DNA of 64,000 bases from Pseudooceanicola marinus (GCF_002786295.1 NZ_PGTC01000016.1:126501-190500), one strand, 5' to 3'. Shown: positions 8,045-15,763, counted from the first letter of the stretch. Numbers and translations are program-made. The notes: generated by a model not told the origin, from the sequence alone.

Positions 8045-8231
8045 GCCCCGGCCCTCCAATGGCCTCTGACTGAATTACCCCCCAGATGGGTGGGGGAGGT
8101 GACAAGCTCAACCATGTGGCCCGGCGAGGTCGGCACAAAGTCCGAGCGCACCAGTGGGCGCAACGCGCTGACTGGTGGCGATCCCCGCATAAGGCGATGG
8201 GACCGGAATCAACTTAGACTCCGGGATATTG
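8045..8231 (-). promoter_or_regulatory. Long structured 5' leader of ffh
   Basis: The promoter at 8238-8266 implies about 187 untranslated bases. On the transcript this holds a two-step hairpin at 8149-8177. Its outer arms are CACCAGT and ACTGGTG, its inner arms GCGC and GCGC, and its loop three bases. A second hairpin at 8079-8096 has CCCCC and GGGGG arms and lies just upstream of the ribosome binding site. The SRP RNA domain IV core is absent, so it is not ffs. No ORF here looks real. Confidence 0.45.
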
Positions 8232-8237
8232 TCGCGC

Positions 8238-8266
8238 GGTTTACGCCGCAGGGTGGGGGGAGTCAA
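8238..8266 (-). promoter_or_regulatory. Sigma-70 type promoter for ffh
   Basis: On the minus strand, TTGACT (8266-8261) is followed by 17 bases and TAAACC (8243-8238). It is the only good match upstream of ffh. Confidence 0.55.
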
Positions 8267-8334
8267 CAGGAGCGGCCTGTGACGGCCCCGCGGGGCACTA
8301 GACGGGCCGGGCGGCGGGGGCCACCCGGCGAAGG

Positions 8335-8508
8335 TCACACCGGCGTGCTGTGATAGGGATGCTTACCGGGCTTGCCCAGGTCGGAGGCATGCATACCCTT
8401 CAGCAGTGCCGCGTTCATTTCCATCGCGGTCATCCAGAAGGTGACACCTGCCATCCAGCTGTAGGCGGCAGCCTGGGCGGGGGTGAAGGCCGGGTAAAAG
8501 GCAAACAT
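8335..8508 (-). CDS. 57-residue protein, function unknown
   Basis: A short gene opposite in direction to the LysR gene. It begins MFAFYPAFTPAQAAAYSWM and ends HPYHSTPV. The ATG at 8508 has GGGAGG eight bases upstream, a near-ideal site. The central part, about residues 17-38, is hydrophobic with several Met and Trp, so it may contact the membrane; the C-terminal third is Lys/His/Gly-rich. Aromatic and Met content is high for such a short frame in GC-rich DNA, which argues against chance. I do not recognise a family. The divergent LysR gene and a shared inverted repeat at 8579-8616 suggest it is that regulator's target. Confidence 0.6.
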   Translation of the reverse strand: MFAFYPAFTPAQAAAYSWMAGVTFWMTAMEMNAALLKGMHASDLGKPGKHPYHSTPV

Positions 8509-8578
8509 GATACATTCCTCCCTTCGTTCCCGCAGGGACAGGGAAGGCGCCTGCGGGGGAAGACTGGACTATAACAGA

Positions 8579-8616
8579 GTCGCGGCGATTTACCTTGCGG
8601 TAGGTCAAACCGCGAC
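8579..8616. promoter_or_regulatory. Nested inverted repeat in the LysR divergent intergenic region
   Basis: GTCGCGG (8579-8585) is complementary to CCGCGAC (8610-8616). Nested inside, nearly concentric, are ACCT (8592-8595) and AGGT (8602-8605). It lies between the divergent LysR gene and the 57-codon gene, a normal place for a LysR operator. The assignment is inference. Confidence 0.4.
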
Positions 8617-8707
8617 GGCGTGACGTTTTGCCATTGCATTTCCGCACGGAAACCGATCTGTCTGACGGCATAGTTTTCTTGCGCACATGAGATTTCGAGG
8701 TGGCCGC

Positions 8708-9595
8708 ATGGATAATTGGGACGAAATCCGCACCGCGTACCAGGTCGCCCGCCTGGGCACCGTGTCCGGCGCCGCCGAGGTTCTGGGGGTGCACCACGCC
8801 ACGGTGATCCGCCACATCGACGCGCTGGAAAAGCGGCTAGGGGTGAAGCTGTTCCAGCGCCACACCCGTGGCTACACCGCCACCGAGGCCGGGCAGGACC
8901 TGCTGCGCGTGGCCCAGGCCACCGATGACCAGTTCAGCCAGCTGTCGGCCCGGATCAAGGGACGCGGCAACGAGGTCTCGGGCGAGCTGGTGGTGACCAC
9001 CATCGGCGGGCTCAGCCAGTTGCTGGTGCCGATCCTGGCGGGCTTCCAGGCGGAATACCCCGACGTGCAGCTGCGCTACCTGACCTCGATGCGTCTGTTC
9101 CGGCTGGAATACGGCGAGGCCCATGTGGCGATCCGCGCGGGCAGCCCGCCGCAGCAGCCCGACAACGTCGTGCAGCCCTTCCTGACTCTGAAATCCGCGA
9201 TCTACGGCAGCCGCGAATATATCGACCGATACGGCATGCCGGACATTCCCAACCGGATGGCGGGGCATCGCTTCGTCGGTCTCGACGACCAGGCCAGCCG
9301 CGCGCCCTTCGCGCAGTGGATGCGGGAAACCGTGCCCGCGCACCAGGTGGTCTTCCGCTCCGGCGACACCCGCGCGGTCCGTCAGGCGGTCCTGTCGGGT
9401 GTCGGCATGGGTTTCCTCGGCACCTATGAAAGGACCGATGGCGGTGACCTGGTGGAGGTGCACCCGCCGCTGGAGGAATGGGAAAGCCGGCTGTGGCTGG
9501 TCACCCACATGGACCTGCACCGCACGACCAAGGTCCAGGCCTTCCTGAAATACCTCAAGGACCATACGGAGCACCTGCGGGACGAGGTCGTATGA
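8708..9595 (+). CDS. LysR family transcriptional regulator
   Basis: A 295-residue LysR-type regulator. The N-terminal winged helix-turn-helix (about 1-60) reads IRTAYQVARLGTVSGAAEVL, then HHATVIRHIDALEKRLGVKLFQR. The effector-binding half starts near residue 90 (ELVVTTIGGLSQLLVPIL). ATG at 8708 has GAGGTGG upstream; an ATG seven codons earlier is less likely. It overlaps the following EamA permease gene by ATGA (9592-9595), so regulator and permease are co-expressed. It diverges from a 57-codon gene. The effector is unknown. Confidence 0.93.
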   Translation: MDNWDEIRTAYQVARLGTVSGAAEVLGVHHATVIRHIDALEKRLGVKLFQRHTRGYTATEAGQDLLRVAQATDDQFSQLSARIKGRGNEVSGELVVTTIGGLSQLLVPILAGFQAEYPDVQLRYLTSMRLFRLEYGEAHVAIRAGSPPQQPDNVVQPFLTLKSAIYGSREYIDRYGMPDIPNRMAGHRFVGLDDQASRAPFAQWMRETVPAHQVVFRSGDTRAVRQAVLSGVGMGFLGTYERTDGGDLVEVHPPLEEWESRLWLVTHMDLHRTTKVQAFLKYLKDHTEHLRDEVV

Positions 9596-10494
9596 CCCAC
9601 GCCGATCTGCGGGGCTCGGCCGCCGAACGGCGGAAGGGGCACCTGGCGATGCTGGCCTTCTCGGCCATCGTCGCGGGCAGCTTTCCCCTGGGGGGCATGG
9701 CCGCCCCACACGTGGATCCCGCGGCGTTGACCGCGGTGCGGCTGCTTCTGGCGGCCGGGGTCGTGGGGGGCGTGGCCCTGGCGGGGCCGGGCCTGCATCT
9801 GGCGCAGTTCCGGGCGCCTTGGCGTTACCTCCTGCTCGGTGGCCTCTTCGGCGCCTATTTCGCGCTGATGTTCGAGGGGCTGAAGACGGCGGAGCCGGTC
9901 TCCACCTCGGCGGTCTTCACCCTGGTGCCGCTGCTGTCGGCAGGCTTCGGCTGGCTGCTGCTGCGGCAGGTAATGACCGGACGCATGGCGCTGGCGCTGA
10001 CCATCGGCGCCCTGGGGGCGGTCTGGGTGATCTTCCGCGGCGATCCCGGGGCCCTTCTGGGCTTCCACCTGGGACGGGGCGAACAGATCTATTTCCTGGG
10101 CTGCGTGGCCCATGGCCTCTACACGCCCCTCGTAGCCAGGCTGAACCGGGGCGAGTCGGCGGTGGCCTTCACCTTCGGCACGCTGCTGGCGGGGGCGGGG
10201 CTTCTGGCGATCTGGGCCTCCCCGTCGATCCTGGCGACCGACTGGCTGTCGCTGCCGCCGATCGTCTGGATCACGCTGCTTTACGTGGGTGTCTTCGCCT
10301 CCGCCGTGACGGGGGTGCTGTTGCAGTTCGCCTCCTTCCGCCTGCCCTCGGCAAAGGTCATGGCCTATACCTACCTGACACCCAGCTGGGTGATCCTGTG
10401 GGAGGCGATGCTGGGCCGCGGCCTGCCGCCGGTGATGATGCTGGGCGGCGTCGGGCTGACGGTGGTGGCGCTGCTGATCCTGCTGAAAGACTAG
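9592..10494 (+). CDS. EamA/DMT-family permease
   Basis: A 300-residue inner-membrane protein with about ten hydrophobic segments arranged as two EamA repeats, as in drug/metabolite transporters. Typical features are the small-residue-rich first helix (FSAIVAGSFPLGGMAAPHVDP), a helix around PVSTSAVFTLVPLLSAGFGWLLL closing repeat one, and FRLPSAKVMAYTYLTPSWVILWEA near the end. It is translationally coupled to the upstream LysR gene. Its stop codon interlocks with that of the convergent ArsR gene in a CTAG at 10491-10494. Substrate and direction cannot be told from sequence. Confidence 0.9.
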   Translation: MTHADLRGSAAERRKGHLAMLAFSAIVAGSFPLGGMAAPHVDPAALTAVRLLLAAGVVGGVALAGPGLHLAQFRAPWRYLLLGGLFGAYFALMFEGLKTAEPVSTSAVFTLVPLLSAGFGWLLLRQVMTGRMALALTIGALGAVWVIFRGDPGALLGFHLGRGEQIYFLGCVAHGLYTPLVARLNRGESAVAFTFGTLLAGAGLLAIWASPSILATDWLSLPPIVWITLLYVGVFASAVTGVLLQFASFRLPSAKVMAYTYLTPSWVILWEAMLGRGLPPVMMLGGVGLTVVALLILLKD

Positions 10495-10865
10495 CGGCCC
10501 GAGGCCTCCTCGCCCGGCTCCTCATCGGGGCCGGGCAGGTCGGCGGGTGCCAGTTCCGTTTCCAGGAAGCGCTCGAAGGCATCCAGGTTGATCGCCTCGA
10601 ACTGGCCGAAGCCCTGCATCCAGACCGAGGCCTCGCGCAGGGCGTCGGGCTGCAGCTTGCACCACTTCACCCGCCCGCGCTTCTCCTGGGCGATCAGCCC
10701 GGCATTGGCCAGGATCACCAGGTGCTTTGAAATCGCGGCCAGCGACATCTCGAAAGGCTCGGCCACGTCGGTGACGGCCATGTCGTCTTCCAGCAGCATG
10801 GTCAGGATCGCCCGACGGGTCGGATCCGAAAGCGCCGCGAAGATGGTGTCGAGGGAAGGGGCCAT
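10491..10865 (-). CDS. ArsR-family (SmtB-fold) transcriptional regulator
   Basis: A 124-residue winged-helix repressor. LDTIFAALSDPTRRAILTML opens the domain. The recognition region MSLAAISKHLVILANAGLIAQEK lies near 39-61 and the wing is RGRVKWCKL. It has no ELCV/C-type metal cysteine motif; the single Cys is in the wing region, so it is probably not a classical metal sensor. An acidic 25-residue tail follows. ATG at 10865 lies six bases after a -10 element and has no good ribosome binding site, so a leaderless mRNA is likely. Two matching palindromes lie upstream. No target gene is adjacent on its strand, so autoregulation or a remote target is implied. Confidence 0.9.
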   Translation of the reverse strand: MAPSLDTIFAALSDPTRRAILTMLLEDDMAVTDVAEPFEMSLAAISKHLVILANAGLIAQEKRGRVKWCKLQPDALREASVWMQGFGQFEAINLDAFERFLETELAPADLPGPDEEPGEEASGR

Positions 10866-10871
10866 GGCCTC

Positions 10872-10900
10872 GGGGTACGCCGCGCCCGGGCGCCGGTCAA
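10872..10900 (-). promoter_or_regulatory. Promoter of the ArsR gene, placed for leaderless transcription
   Basis: On the minus strand, TTGACC (10900-10895), 17 bases, then TACCCC (10877-10872). Six bases later comes the ATG at 10865, so the expected start of transcription coincides with the start codon. Confidence 0.5.
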
Positions 10901-10907
10901 CGCCAAA

Positions 10908-10927
10908 GCTCAACCCGCGGGTTGAGC
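10908..10927. promoter_or_regulatory. Perfect 20-bp palindrome, probable ArsR operator 1
   Basis: GCTCAACCCGCGGGTTGAGC is its own reverse complement. Its inner part is TCAACC-N4-GGTTGA, seen again at 10983-10998. It lies just upstream of the ArsR gene's -35 element. Confidence 0.65.
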
Positions 10928-10982
10928 GTCAGGCGACCGTCTACTCCGGCAAAACACCCGGAACAGCCCCGGAAATCCATGT

Positions 10983-10998
10983 TCAACCGAAGGGTTGA
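10983..10998. promoter_or_regulatory. Probable ArsR operator 2
   Basis: TCAACC (10983-10988) and GGTTGA (10993-10998) with four bases between repeat the half-sites and spacing of operator 1. Corresponding bases are 73 bp apart, close to seven helical turns. Confidence 0.6.
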
Positions 10999-11124
10999 GA
11001 ATGCCCTTTCAGCCCCTTTCGGGCGCTGCCGTGGGGCATTTCCTTGAATCCTCCTCTATTCATCTCGTCAAAAATACTCAAATTCAACAGCTTACCACCC
11101 GAAACCCCGCCTGATCACGAGGCG

Positions 11125-11153
11125 TTGACTCGGACCCCTCCGCCGCTTAGCAA
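11125..11153 (+). promoter_or_regulatory. Promoter of the F0 ATP synthase operon
   Basis: TTGACT (11125-11130), 17 bases, TAGCAA (11148-11153). Transcription would begin about 25 bases before the atpI start codon. The rest of the gap back to the ArsR gene holds the two palindromes and no gene. Confidence 0.6.
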
Positions 11154-11183
11154 ACCAGCAACCAAAGCGGGGATCTCTCTGCC

Positions 11184-11513
11184 ATGTCTGACCCGGATCA
11201 CCGGACGCGCCTTTCGGATCTCGAAGCCCGGATCGCTGCGGCCAAGGGCGGCAAGCAACAGGCCTCGCACGGACAGGATCATTACTCTGCGGCCCAGGTG
11301 GGCTGGAGGATGGTGACGGAACTCGTGGCCGGGCTCTTGCTCGGCTTCGGCATCGGATACGGGCTCGACTGGCTGATCGGCACGGCGCCCCTTCTGATGA
11401 TCACCTTCACCCTCCTGGGCTTCATAGCCGGGGTCAAGACGATGCTCCGCTCCGCGCAGGAGCTGCAGGAACAACCGACCGGCAAGACGTCCGGTGACGA
11501 TGACGAGGGATAA
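11184..11513 (+). CDS. atpI: ATP synthase accessory protein AtpI
   Basis: A 109-residue membrane protein with a soluble N-terminus of about 40 residues, two transmembrane segments ([21 protein letters not shown] and [20 protein letters not shown]) and an acidic tail. This AtpI/Gca type assists assembly of the c-ring of F-type ATP synthase. It is the first gene of the F0 operon, with atpB following after two bases. Confidence 0.92.
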   Translation: MSDPDHRTRLSDLEARIAAAKGGKQQASHGQDHYSAAQVGWRMVTELVAGLLLGFGIGYGLDWLIGTAPLLMITFTLLGFIAGVKTMLRSAQELQEQPTGKTSGDDDEG

Positions 11514-11515
11514 GC

Positions 11516-12280
11516 ATGGCGACTGAAGCAGCGCACGGTGCAGAAGAAGGTTCCAGCCTGGTCTTCCACCCGATGGACCAGTTCATCGTGAAGCCGCTGT
11601 TCGGCGGCACCGAGGTGCATTGGTACACGATCACCAACGTGACCCTGTGGATGGGCATTACCGTCCTGGCGATCCTGGCGCTGATGGTACTGGCCACCTC
11701 GGGCGCCAAGCGCATCCCGTCGCGCGGCCAGTCGATCGCGGAAATGGCCTACGGCTTCGTCTACAAGATGATCGAGGACGTGACCGGCAAGGACGCGGTG
11801 AAGTTCTTCCCCTATGTCTTCACGCTGTTCATGTTCATCGTCTTCTCGAACCTGCTGGGTCTGCTGCCGATGTCCTTCACGCCCACGTCGCACTTCGCGG
11901 TGACGATCGTGCTGGCGCTGGTCGTCTTCCTGACCGTGACCATCGTGGGCTTCGCCCTGCACGGCGCGCAGTTCCTGGGCCTCTTCTGGGTCTCCTCGGC
12001 GCCCGCCGCCGTCCGCCCGCTGCTGGCCCTGATCGAGGTGATTTCCTACTTCGTTCGCCCGGTCAGCCACTCCATTCGTCTGGCGGGCAACATGATGGCC
12101 GGCCACGCCGTCATCAAGGTCTTCGCCGGCTTCGCAGCCATCGCAGCGGTCTCGCCCGTTGCCATCATTGCCATCGTCGGCATGTACGGGCTGGAGATCC
12201 TGGTGGGCTTCATCCAGGCCTATGTCTTCACGATCCTGACCTGCGTGTACCTCAAGGACGCGCTGCATCCGGCTCACTGA
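11516..12280 (+). CDS. atpB: F0F1 ATP synthase subunit a
   Basis: Subunit a provides the two proton half-channels of F0 in the inner membrane. The 254-residue protein starts with a soluble segment containing [12 protein letters not shown] and has about six membrane helices. The essential stator arginine is present in [13 protein letters not shown] near residue 188, and the last helix carries [14 protein letters not shown], with the conserved Gln. It lies two bases after atpI and 76 bases before atpE. Confidence 0.98.
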   Translation: MATEAAHGAEEGSSLVFHPMDQFIVKPLFGGTEVHWYTITNVTLWMGITVLAILALMVLATSGAKRIPSRGQSIAEMAYGFVYKMIEDVTGKDAVKFFPYVFTLFMFIVFSNLLGLLPMSFTPTSHFAVTIVLALVVFLTVTIVGFALHGAQFLGLFWVSSAPAAVRPLLALIEVISYFVRPVSHSIRLAGNMMAGHAVIKVFAGFAAIAAVSPVAIIAIVGMYGLEILVGFIQAYVFTILTCVYLKDALHPAH

Positions 12281-12356
12281 GTTTCGAACATCCGTAGGGC
12301 AGGTCCGCCTGCCGTGCGATCCAATCCAGCCAATTCCAACGTAAGGAGAAAACGAG

Positions 12357-12593
12357 ATGGAAGGCGATATCGCAGAACTGGGCAAGTACATCGGTGTTGG
12401 TCTGACCGCCATCGGCATGGGCGGCGCAGCCATGGGCGTGGGCAACGTGGCAGGCAACTTCCTGTCCGGCGCGCTCCGCAACCCCTCCGCCGCTGCCTCG
12501 CAGACCGCCACGCTGTTCATCGGCATGGCCTTCGCAGAAGCCCTGGGGATCTTCTCGTTCCTCGTCGCTCTGCTGCTGATGTTCGCCGTCTAA
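12357..12593 (+). CDS. atpE: F0F1 ATP synthase subunit c
   Basis: The 78-residue proteolipid that forms the rotating c-ring. It has two membrane helices joined by a polar loop ALRNPSAAA containing the conserved Arg-Asn-Pro. The proton-binding acidic residue is Glu in [19 protein letters not shown] lies upstream of the ATG. An inverted repeat after the stop may set the higher expression this subunit needs. Confidence 0.98.
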   Translation: MEGDIAELGKYIGVGLTAIGMGGAAMGVGNVAGNFLSGALRNPSAAASQTATLFIGMAFAEALGIFSFLVALLLMFAV

Positions 12594-12617
12594 GACTGCC
12601 GGAACAGATCCTTACGC

Positions 12618-12644
12618 GCGGGTGGGCCCTTCGGACTCACCCGT
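12618..12644 (+). other. Intercistronic hairpin after atpE
   Basis: CGGGTG (12619-12624) pairs with CACCCG (12638-12643) around a 13-base loop. No T run follows. It is probably an mRNA-stabilising or attenuating structure between atpE and atpF' rather than a terminator. Confidence 0.4.
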
Positions 12645-12685
12645 GGTAACTTGACTACAGATCCAGTTCCCGGGAGTTCGCAGAG

Positions 12686-13228
12686 ATGGCGACCGAAACG
12701 CACGACGCCGTGGAAGGTGCTGCCCACGCAGCCGAATCCGCAGGCATGCCGCAGCTCGATTTCTCGACCTGGGGCAACCAGATTTTCTGGCTGATCGTCA
12801 CGCTCGTCGTGATCTACCTGATCCTCACCAAGATCGCGCTGCCGCGCGTCGGGGCGGTTCTGGCGGACCGGGCGGGAACGATCGCCAATGACATCGCCGC
12901 CGCGGAAGAGCTGAAGCAGAAGGCCAAGGAGGCGGAAGCCGCCTACGACAAGGCCCTCGCCGATGCCCGCGCCGAAGCCTCTCGTATCGTCGAGGCCACC
13001 AAGGCCGAGATCAATGAGGAGCTGAAGGCCGCCACCGCCAAGGCCGATGAAGAGATCGCCGCCAAGGCCGCCGAAAGCGCCAAGGCCATCGACGAGATCC
13101 GCGCCGGCGCCGCCGAGGCCGCGGAAACCGTCGCCAAGGATACCGCCGCCGAGCTGGTCGCCGCCCTGGGCTTCACGCCCAAGGACGACGAGATCGAAGG
13201 CGCCGTTTCCGAGCGTCTGAAAGGATGA
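12686..13228 (+). CDS. atpF': F0F1 ATP synthase subunit b'
   Basis: One of the two peripheral-stalk b-type subunits found in photosynthetic and related alphaproteobacteria. The 180-residue protein has a soluble N-terminus, one membrane helix ([20 protein letters not shown], about 31-50) with [10 protein letters not shown] after it, and a long Ala/Glu/Lys coiled coil. It overlaps atpF by ATGA at 13225-13228. That b and b' are adjacent supports heterodimer assembly. Some annotations call this gene atpG or atpX. Confidence 0.94.
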   Translation: MATETHDAVEGAAHAAESAGMPQLDFSTWGNQIFWLIVTLVVIYLILTKIALPRVGAVLADRAGTIANDIAAAEELKQKAKEAEAAYDKALADARAEASRIVEATKAEINEELKAATAKADEEIAAKAAESAKAIDEIRAGAAEAAETVAKDTAAELVAALGFTPKDDEIEGAVSERLKG

Positions 13229-13794
13229 GCCCGATGAAGAAACTCGCCCTTCCCGCCGCTCTGAGTGTCGCGGCCACCCCGGCCTTCGCGGCCACCGGCC
13301 CGTTCTTCTCGCTCGGCAACACCGATTTCATCGTGTTGATCGCCTTCATCGTCTTCGTTGCGGTGCTGGTCTACTTCAAGGTTCCTGGCCTGATCGTCGG
13401 TCTGCTGGACAAGCGGGCCGATGGCATCAAGTCGGAGCTGGAAGAGGCCAAGGCCCTGCGTGAAGACGCCCAGGCGCTGCTGGCGTCCTACGAGCGCAAG
13501 CAGAAGGAAGTGCAGGCCCAGGCGGATCGCATCGTCGAAAGCGCCAAGGCCGAAGCCGCCGCCGCCGCCGAACAGGCGAAGGTGGATCTGCAGGCCTCGA
13601 TCACCCGCCGCCTGGCCGCCGCCGAAGAGCAGATTGCTTCGGCGGAGGCTTCGGCCGTGAAGGATGTCCGCGACACGGCGATCACCGCCGCGGTCTCCGC
13701 CGCGCGGGAGGTCATCGCCAAGCAGATGACCGACGCCAAGGCCGCCGAGCTGACCGAAAAGTCCATCGAAGAGGCCAAGACGCGCCTCAACTGA
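13225..13794 (+). CDS. atpF: F0F1 ATP synthase subunit b
   Basis: The second b-type stalk subunit, 189 residues. An N-terminal hydrophobic stretch ([15 protein letters not shown]) resembles a signal peptide. The membrane anchor is [17 protein letters not shown], followed by [17 protein letters not shown] and a long coiled coil. The start at 13225 overlaps atpF' by four bases. The next Met codon at 13234 has a better spacing to AAAGG and would give MKKLALP, so the true start is uncertain. A terminator follows the gene, so the F1 genes are elsewhere. Confidence 0.94.
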   Translation: MSPMKKLALPAALSVAATPAFAATGPFFSLGNTDFIVLIAFIVFVAVLVYFKVPGLIVGLLDKRADGIKSELEEAKALREDAQALLASYERKQKEVQAQADRIVESAKAEAAAAAEQAKVDLQASITRRLAAAEEQIASAEASAVKDVRDTAITAAVSAAREVIAKQMTDAKAAELTEKSIEEAKTRLN

Positions 13795-13822
13795 GCCGCC
13801 TCTCTTCGCTGACACTCTACAG

Positions 13823-13848
13823 ACCCCCGGCCCCGCGCCGGGGGTTTT
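13823..13848 (+). terminator. Rho-independent terminator of the F0 operon
   Basis: CCCCCGGC (13824-13831) pairs with GCCGGGGG (13837-13844), with an outer A-T pair, a five-base loop and TTTT after the stem. It lies 29 bases past the atpF stop. Confidence 0.9.
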
Positions 13849-13924
13849 GCTTTGCGCAGCGATCAGGTGCGTATAGGCGGACCGCCCCGCGATGTCAGCT
13901 TCCTCAGACACTGGCTGGAACTAC

Positions 13925-13972
13925 CTCGGGGGAGACGCGCGCCCGGCGCGCGACGGGGGCAGAGCCCCCTCG
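13925..13972. repeat. Degenerate copy of the dispersed repeat
   Basis: After GAACTACCTCGGGGGAG, a diverged form of GAAATACTCCGGGGGAG, comes a variable GC hairpin (CGCGCG/GCGCGC type). The invariant GGGGGC-AGA-GCCCCC hairpin follows. It lies between the convergent atpF and GntR genes. Confidence 0.5.
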
Positions 13973-13993
13973 GCGGCGCGGCCCGCGGAGCTG

Positions 13994-14764
13994 TCAGCTG
14001 CGGGAGGTTTCCCGGTCCAGCCGCATCTGCGCGATCTCCTCGCGCCGGGCGGCATCCAGCCGCGCCTGGTAGGCGGCCCGGACGAAATCCAGGTGCGCCT
14101 CGACTGCGGCGCGGGCCGCCGCCGGATCCCGCGCCTGGATCGCGTCGTTGATCGCCCGGTGCTGGTCCAACAGCCGCTCCGCCGCCGCCATGCCGTCGAA
14201 CATGATGTCCCGGTTGTAGAAGACGCCGGAGCGCAGCAGGTCCAGCATGGACCGCATCATGTGCAGCAGGACGATGTTGTGCGAGGCCTCCAGGATCGCC
14301 ATGTGAAAGGCCGCGTCCAGCCGTGCCTCCTCGGCCGCGTCCACCTTGCCATGCGCCGCCTCCATCTTGGCAAAGGTGGCTTCGACCAGTGCCAGTTCGG
14401 CGGGCAGACCCGCACGGGCGGCGCGCTCGGCGGCCTGGCCTTCGAGGTCACGGCGGAAGGAGATGTAGTCGAGAACCGCTTCTCCATGGCGCTGGAACAG
14501 CGCCACGAGGGCGGGAGAGAAAGCCGCGCCGAGGACGTCGGCCACGTAGACGCCGGATCCGGCGCGGGCCTCCAGCAAACCGCGCGTCTGCAGGTCCGCC
14601 AGCGCCTCGCGCAGCGAGGGCCGGGATACCTCCAGCCGTTCGGCCAGCTCGCGCTCCGCTGGCAGGCGTTCGCCCGGGCGCAGGATGCCGCGCAGGATCA
14701 GCAGTTCGATCTGGCGGGTCACCGCGTCGGCGCGTTTCTCGGGCGGGATGGGCTGAAAGGGCAT
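13994..14764 (-). CDS. GntR-family regulator with FCD domain (FadR subfamily)
   Basis: A 256-residue regulator. The N-terminal GntR winged helix has GILRPGERLPAERELAERLEVSRPSLREAL and LQTRGLLEARAGSGVYV. The helical FCD ligand domain starts near residue 90, with ERAARAGLPAEL, the FHMAILEASHN segment and HRAINDAIQARDPAAARAAV, giving the Asp/His residues that bind metal in this fold. It resembles regulators of lactate, pyruvate or glycolate use, but the ligand is not readable. ATG at 14764 is preceded by GAGG. No target is adjacent; its own upstream region has an inverted repeat. Confidence 0.92.
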   Translation of the reverse strand: MPFQPIPPEKRADAVTRQIELLILRGILRPGERLPAERELAERLEVSRPSLREALADLQTRGLLEARAGSGVYVADVLGAAFSPALVALFQRHGEAVLDYISFRRDLEGQAAERAARAGLPAELALVEATFAKMEAAHGKVDAAEEARLDAAFHMAILEASHNIVLLHMMRSMLDLLRSGVFYNRDIMFDGMAAAERLLDQHRAINDAIQARDPAAARAAVEAHLDFVRAAYQARLDAARREEIAQMRLDRETSRS

Positions 14765-14783
14765 GGGGCGGCCTCGCTTGGAT

Positions 14784-14802
14784 TGGTCAGAAATTATGAC
14801 CA
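14784..14802. promoter_or_regulatory. Inverted repeat TGGTCA-N7-TGACCA upstream of the GntR gene
   Basis: TGGTCA (14784-14789) and TGACCA (14797-14802) are perfectly complementary around an AT-rich seven-base centre. It lies 20 bases before the start codon. FadR-subfamily operators commonly carry TGGT/ACCA half-sites, so autoregulation is likely. Confidence 0.55.
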
Positions 14803-14882
14803 GCGGCGCGGCCACGCAACCCTCACGCGGTCCTCGTCGGACTTAAGCATGCGTTAACCAGTGCCGGGGGAGGCTAGGCCCC

Positions 14883-15302
14883 ATGCGTGTGGTTCTGCTG
14901 TCCCTTTCCTGCCTGTTGCTGCTGTCGGGCTGCGGCATGCCCGATCCGCATTTTCGCCACAGCCCAAGGGTGCGCGTGCTGATCGGCCCGGACACCTTCG
15001 ATGTGCGCCGGCGCGGGCGCCTGGCGGAGGCGGTCCGGCGCAATCCGCGCTTTGCGCCCCGCCTGGGCCCGGTCGGGCCGCGCGCGGCGCGGGCCATGGC
15101 GCTGGTCACCGGCTGTCGCGTGACCGAGATCCGGGGCGACGCGGCGATGATCCTCGGGAGTCTCGATTGCGGCGACGGGGTGGGGCAGACAGGCGTCGTC
15201 GATCGACAGAAGTTGCCGCCCGAAGACTGCGAGATGGTGGAAAGCTGGCGCCAGTTGGGCGGGCAGGAGCTTGCCCTGGTGCTGGACTGTACGCGGATCT
15301 AG
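14883..15302 (+). CDS. Putative small lipoprotein, function unknown
   Basis: A 139-residue protein with a lipoprotein signal: MRVVLLSLSCLLLLSGCG, where the lipobox LSGC places the lipidated Cys at residue 17. The mature part is Arg-rich in its first half, has no transmembrane segment, and contains four further cysteines that could form disulfides in the periplasm. It ends LVLDCTRI. I do not recognise a domain. Its stop interlocks with that of the convergent acetyltransferase gene in CTAG (15299-15302). Confidence 0.75.
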   Translation: MRVVLLSLSCLLLLSGCGMPDPHFRHSPRVRVLIGPDTFDVRRRGRLAEAVRRNPRFAPRLGPVGPRAARAMALVTGCRVTEIRGDAAMILGSLDCGDGVGQTGVVDRQKLPPEDCEMVESWRQLGGQELALVLDCTRI

Positions 15303-15763
15303 AGGCGCCGGGCGAAGGTCACGCTGGTCGGCCGGTCAAAGCCCGGGTGGGCAGTGCGCCCTACCTCTACGAAGCCCAGCCGGGTGAAGGTCGCGTGGTT
15401 CTCCACCAGTTCCACCCGGGTCTGCAGGCGGATCTCACGCAGGCCATGGGCCAGCGCCCGCGTTTCCGCCTGGCCGACCATCTGCCGGGCCAGCCCTTCC
15501 CCACGCCGCGCTGCCGCGACGGCCAGCTTGCCCAGGTAGAGGTGATCGTCCCGTGGCGCCAGCAGCATGCAGGCGGCGGGGGCGCTGTCGGGCGGCAGGA
15601 TCCACAGCTCGGCCCGGGTGGCCTCCGCCGCCAGCTCTGCCACTCCCATGCGGGTCAGCGAAGACGGCGGGTCGATCCGCCCGTCCATGGTGGCAAAGCT
15701 GTCGCGCAACAGCGCCAGCACCGGCGCCAGGTTGTCCGAGGGGCCGAGGCGCAGCGGGGTCAT
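15299..15763 (-). CDS. GNAT family N-acetyltransferase
   Basis: A 154-residue single-domain GNAT protein. The acetyl-CoA binding region reads YLGKLAVAAARRGEGLARQMV near 76-96, where RxxGLA is the pyrophosphate loop. LVENHATFTRLGFVEVGRT is the C-terminal beta-bulge region typical of the fold. It lies three bases after another GNAT gene and is probably co-transcribed with it. The two are not close paralogues. Substrate unknown. Confidence 0.87.
   Translation of the reverse strand: MTPLRLGPSDNLAPVLALLRDSFATMDGRIDPPSSLTRMGVAELAAEATRAELWILPPDSAPAACMLLAPRDDHLYLGKLAVAAARRGEGLARQMVGQAETRALAHGLREIRLQTRVELVENHATFTRLGFVEVGRTAHPGFDRPTSVTFARRL

Noticed and set aside
8045-8335. SRP RNA gene next to ffh
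   Set aside because: The domain IV core of SRP RNA (GGTCAGG...GGAAGGAAGCAGCC type) is not present; only leader hairpins are seen.
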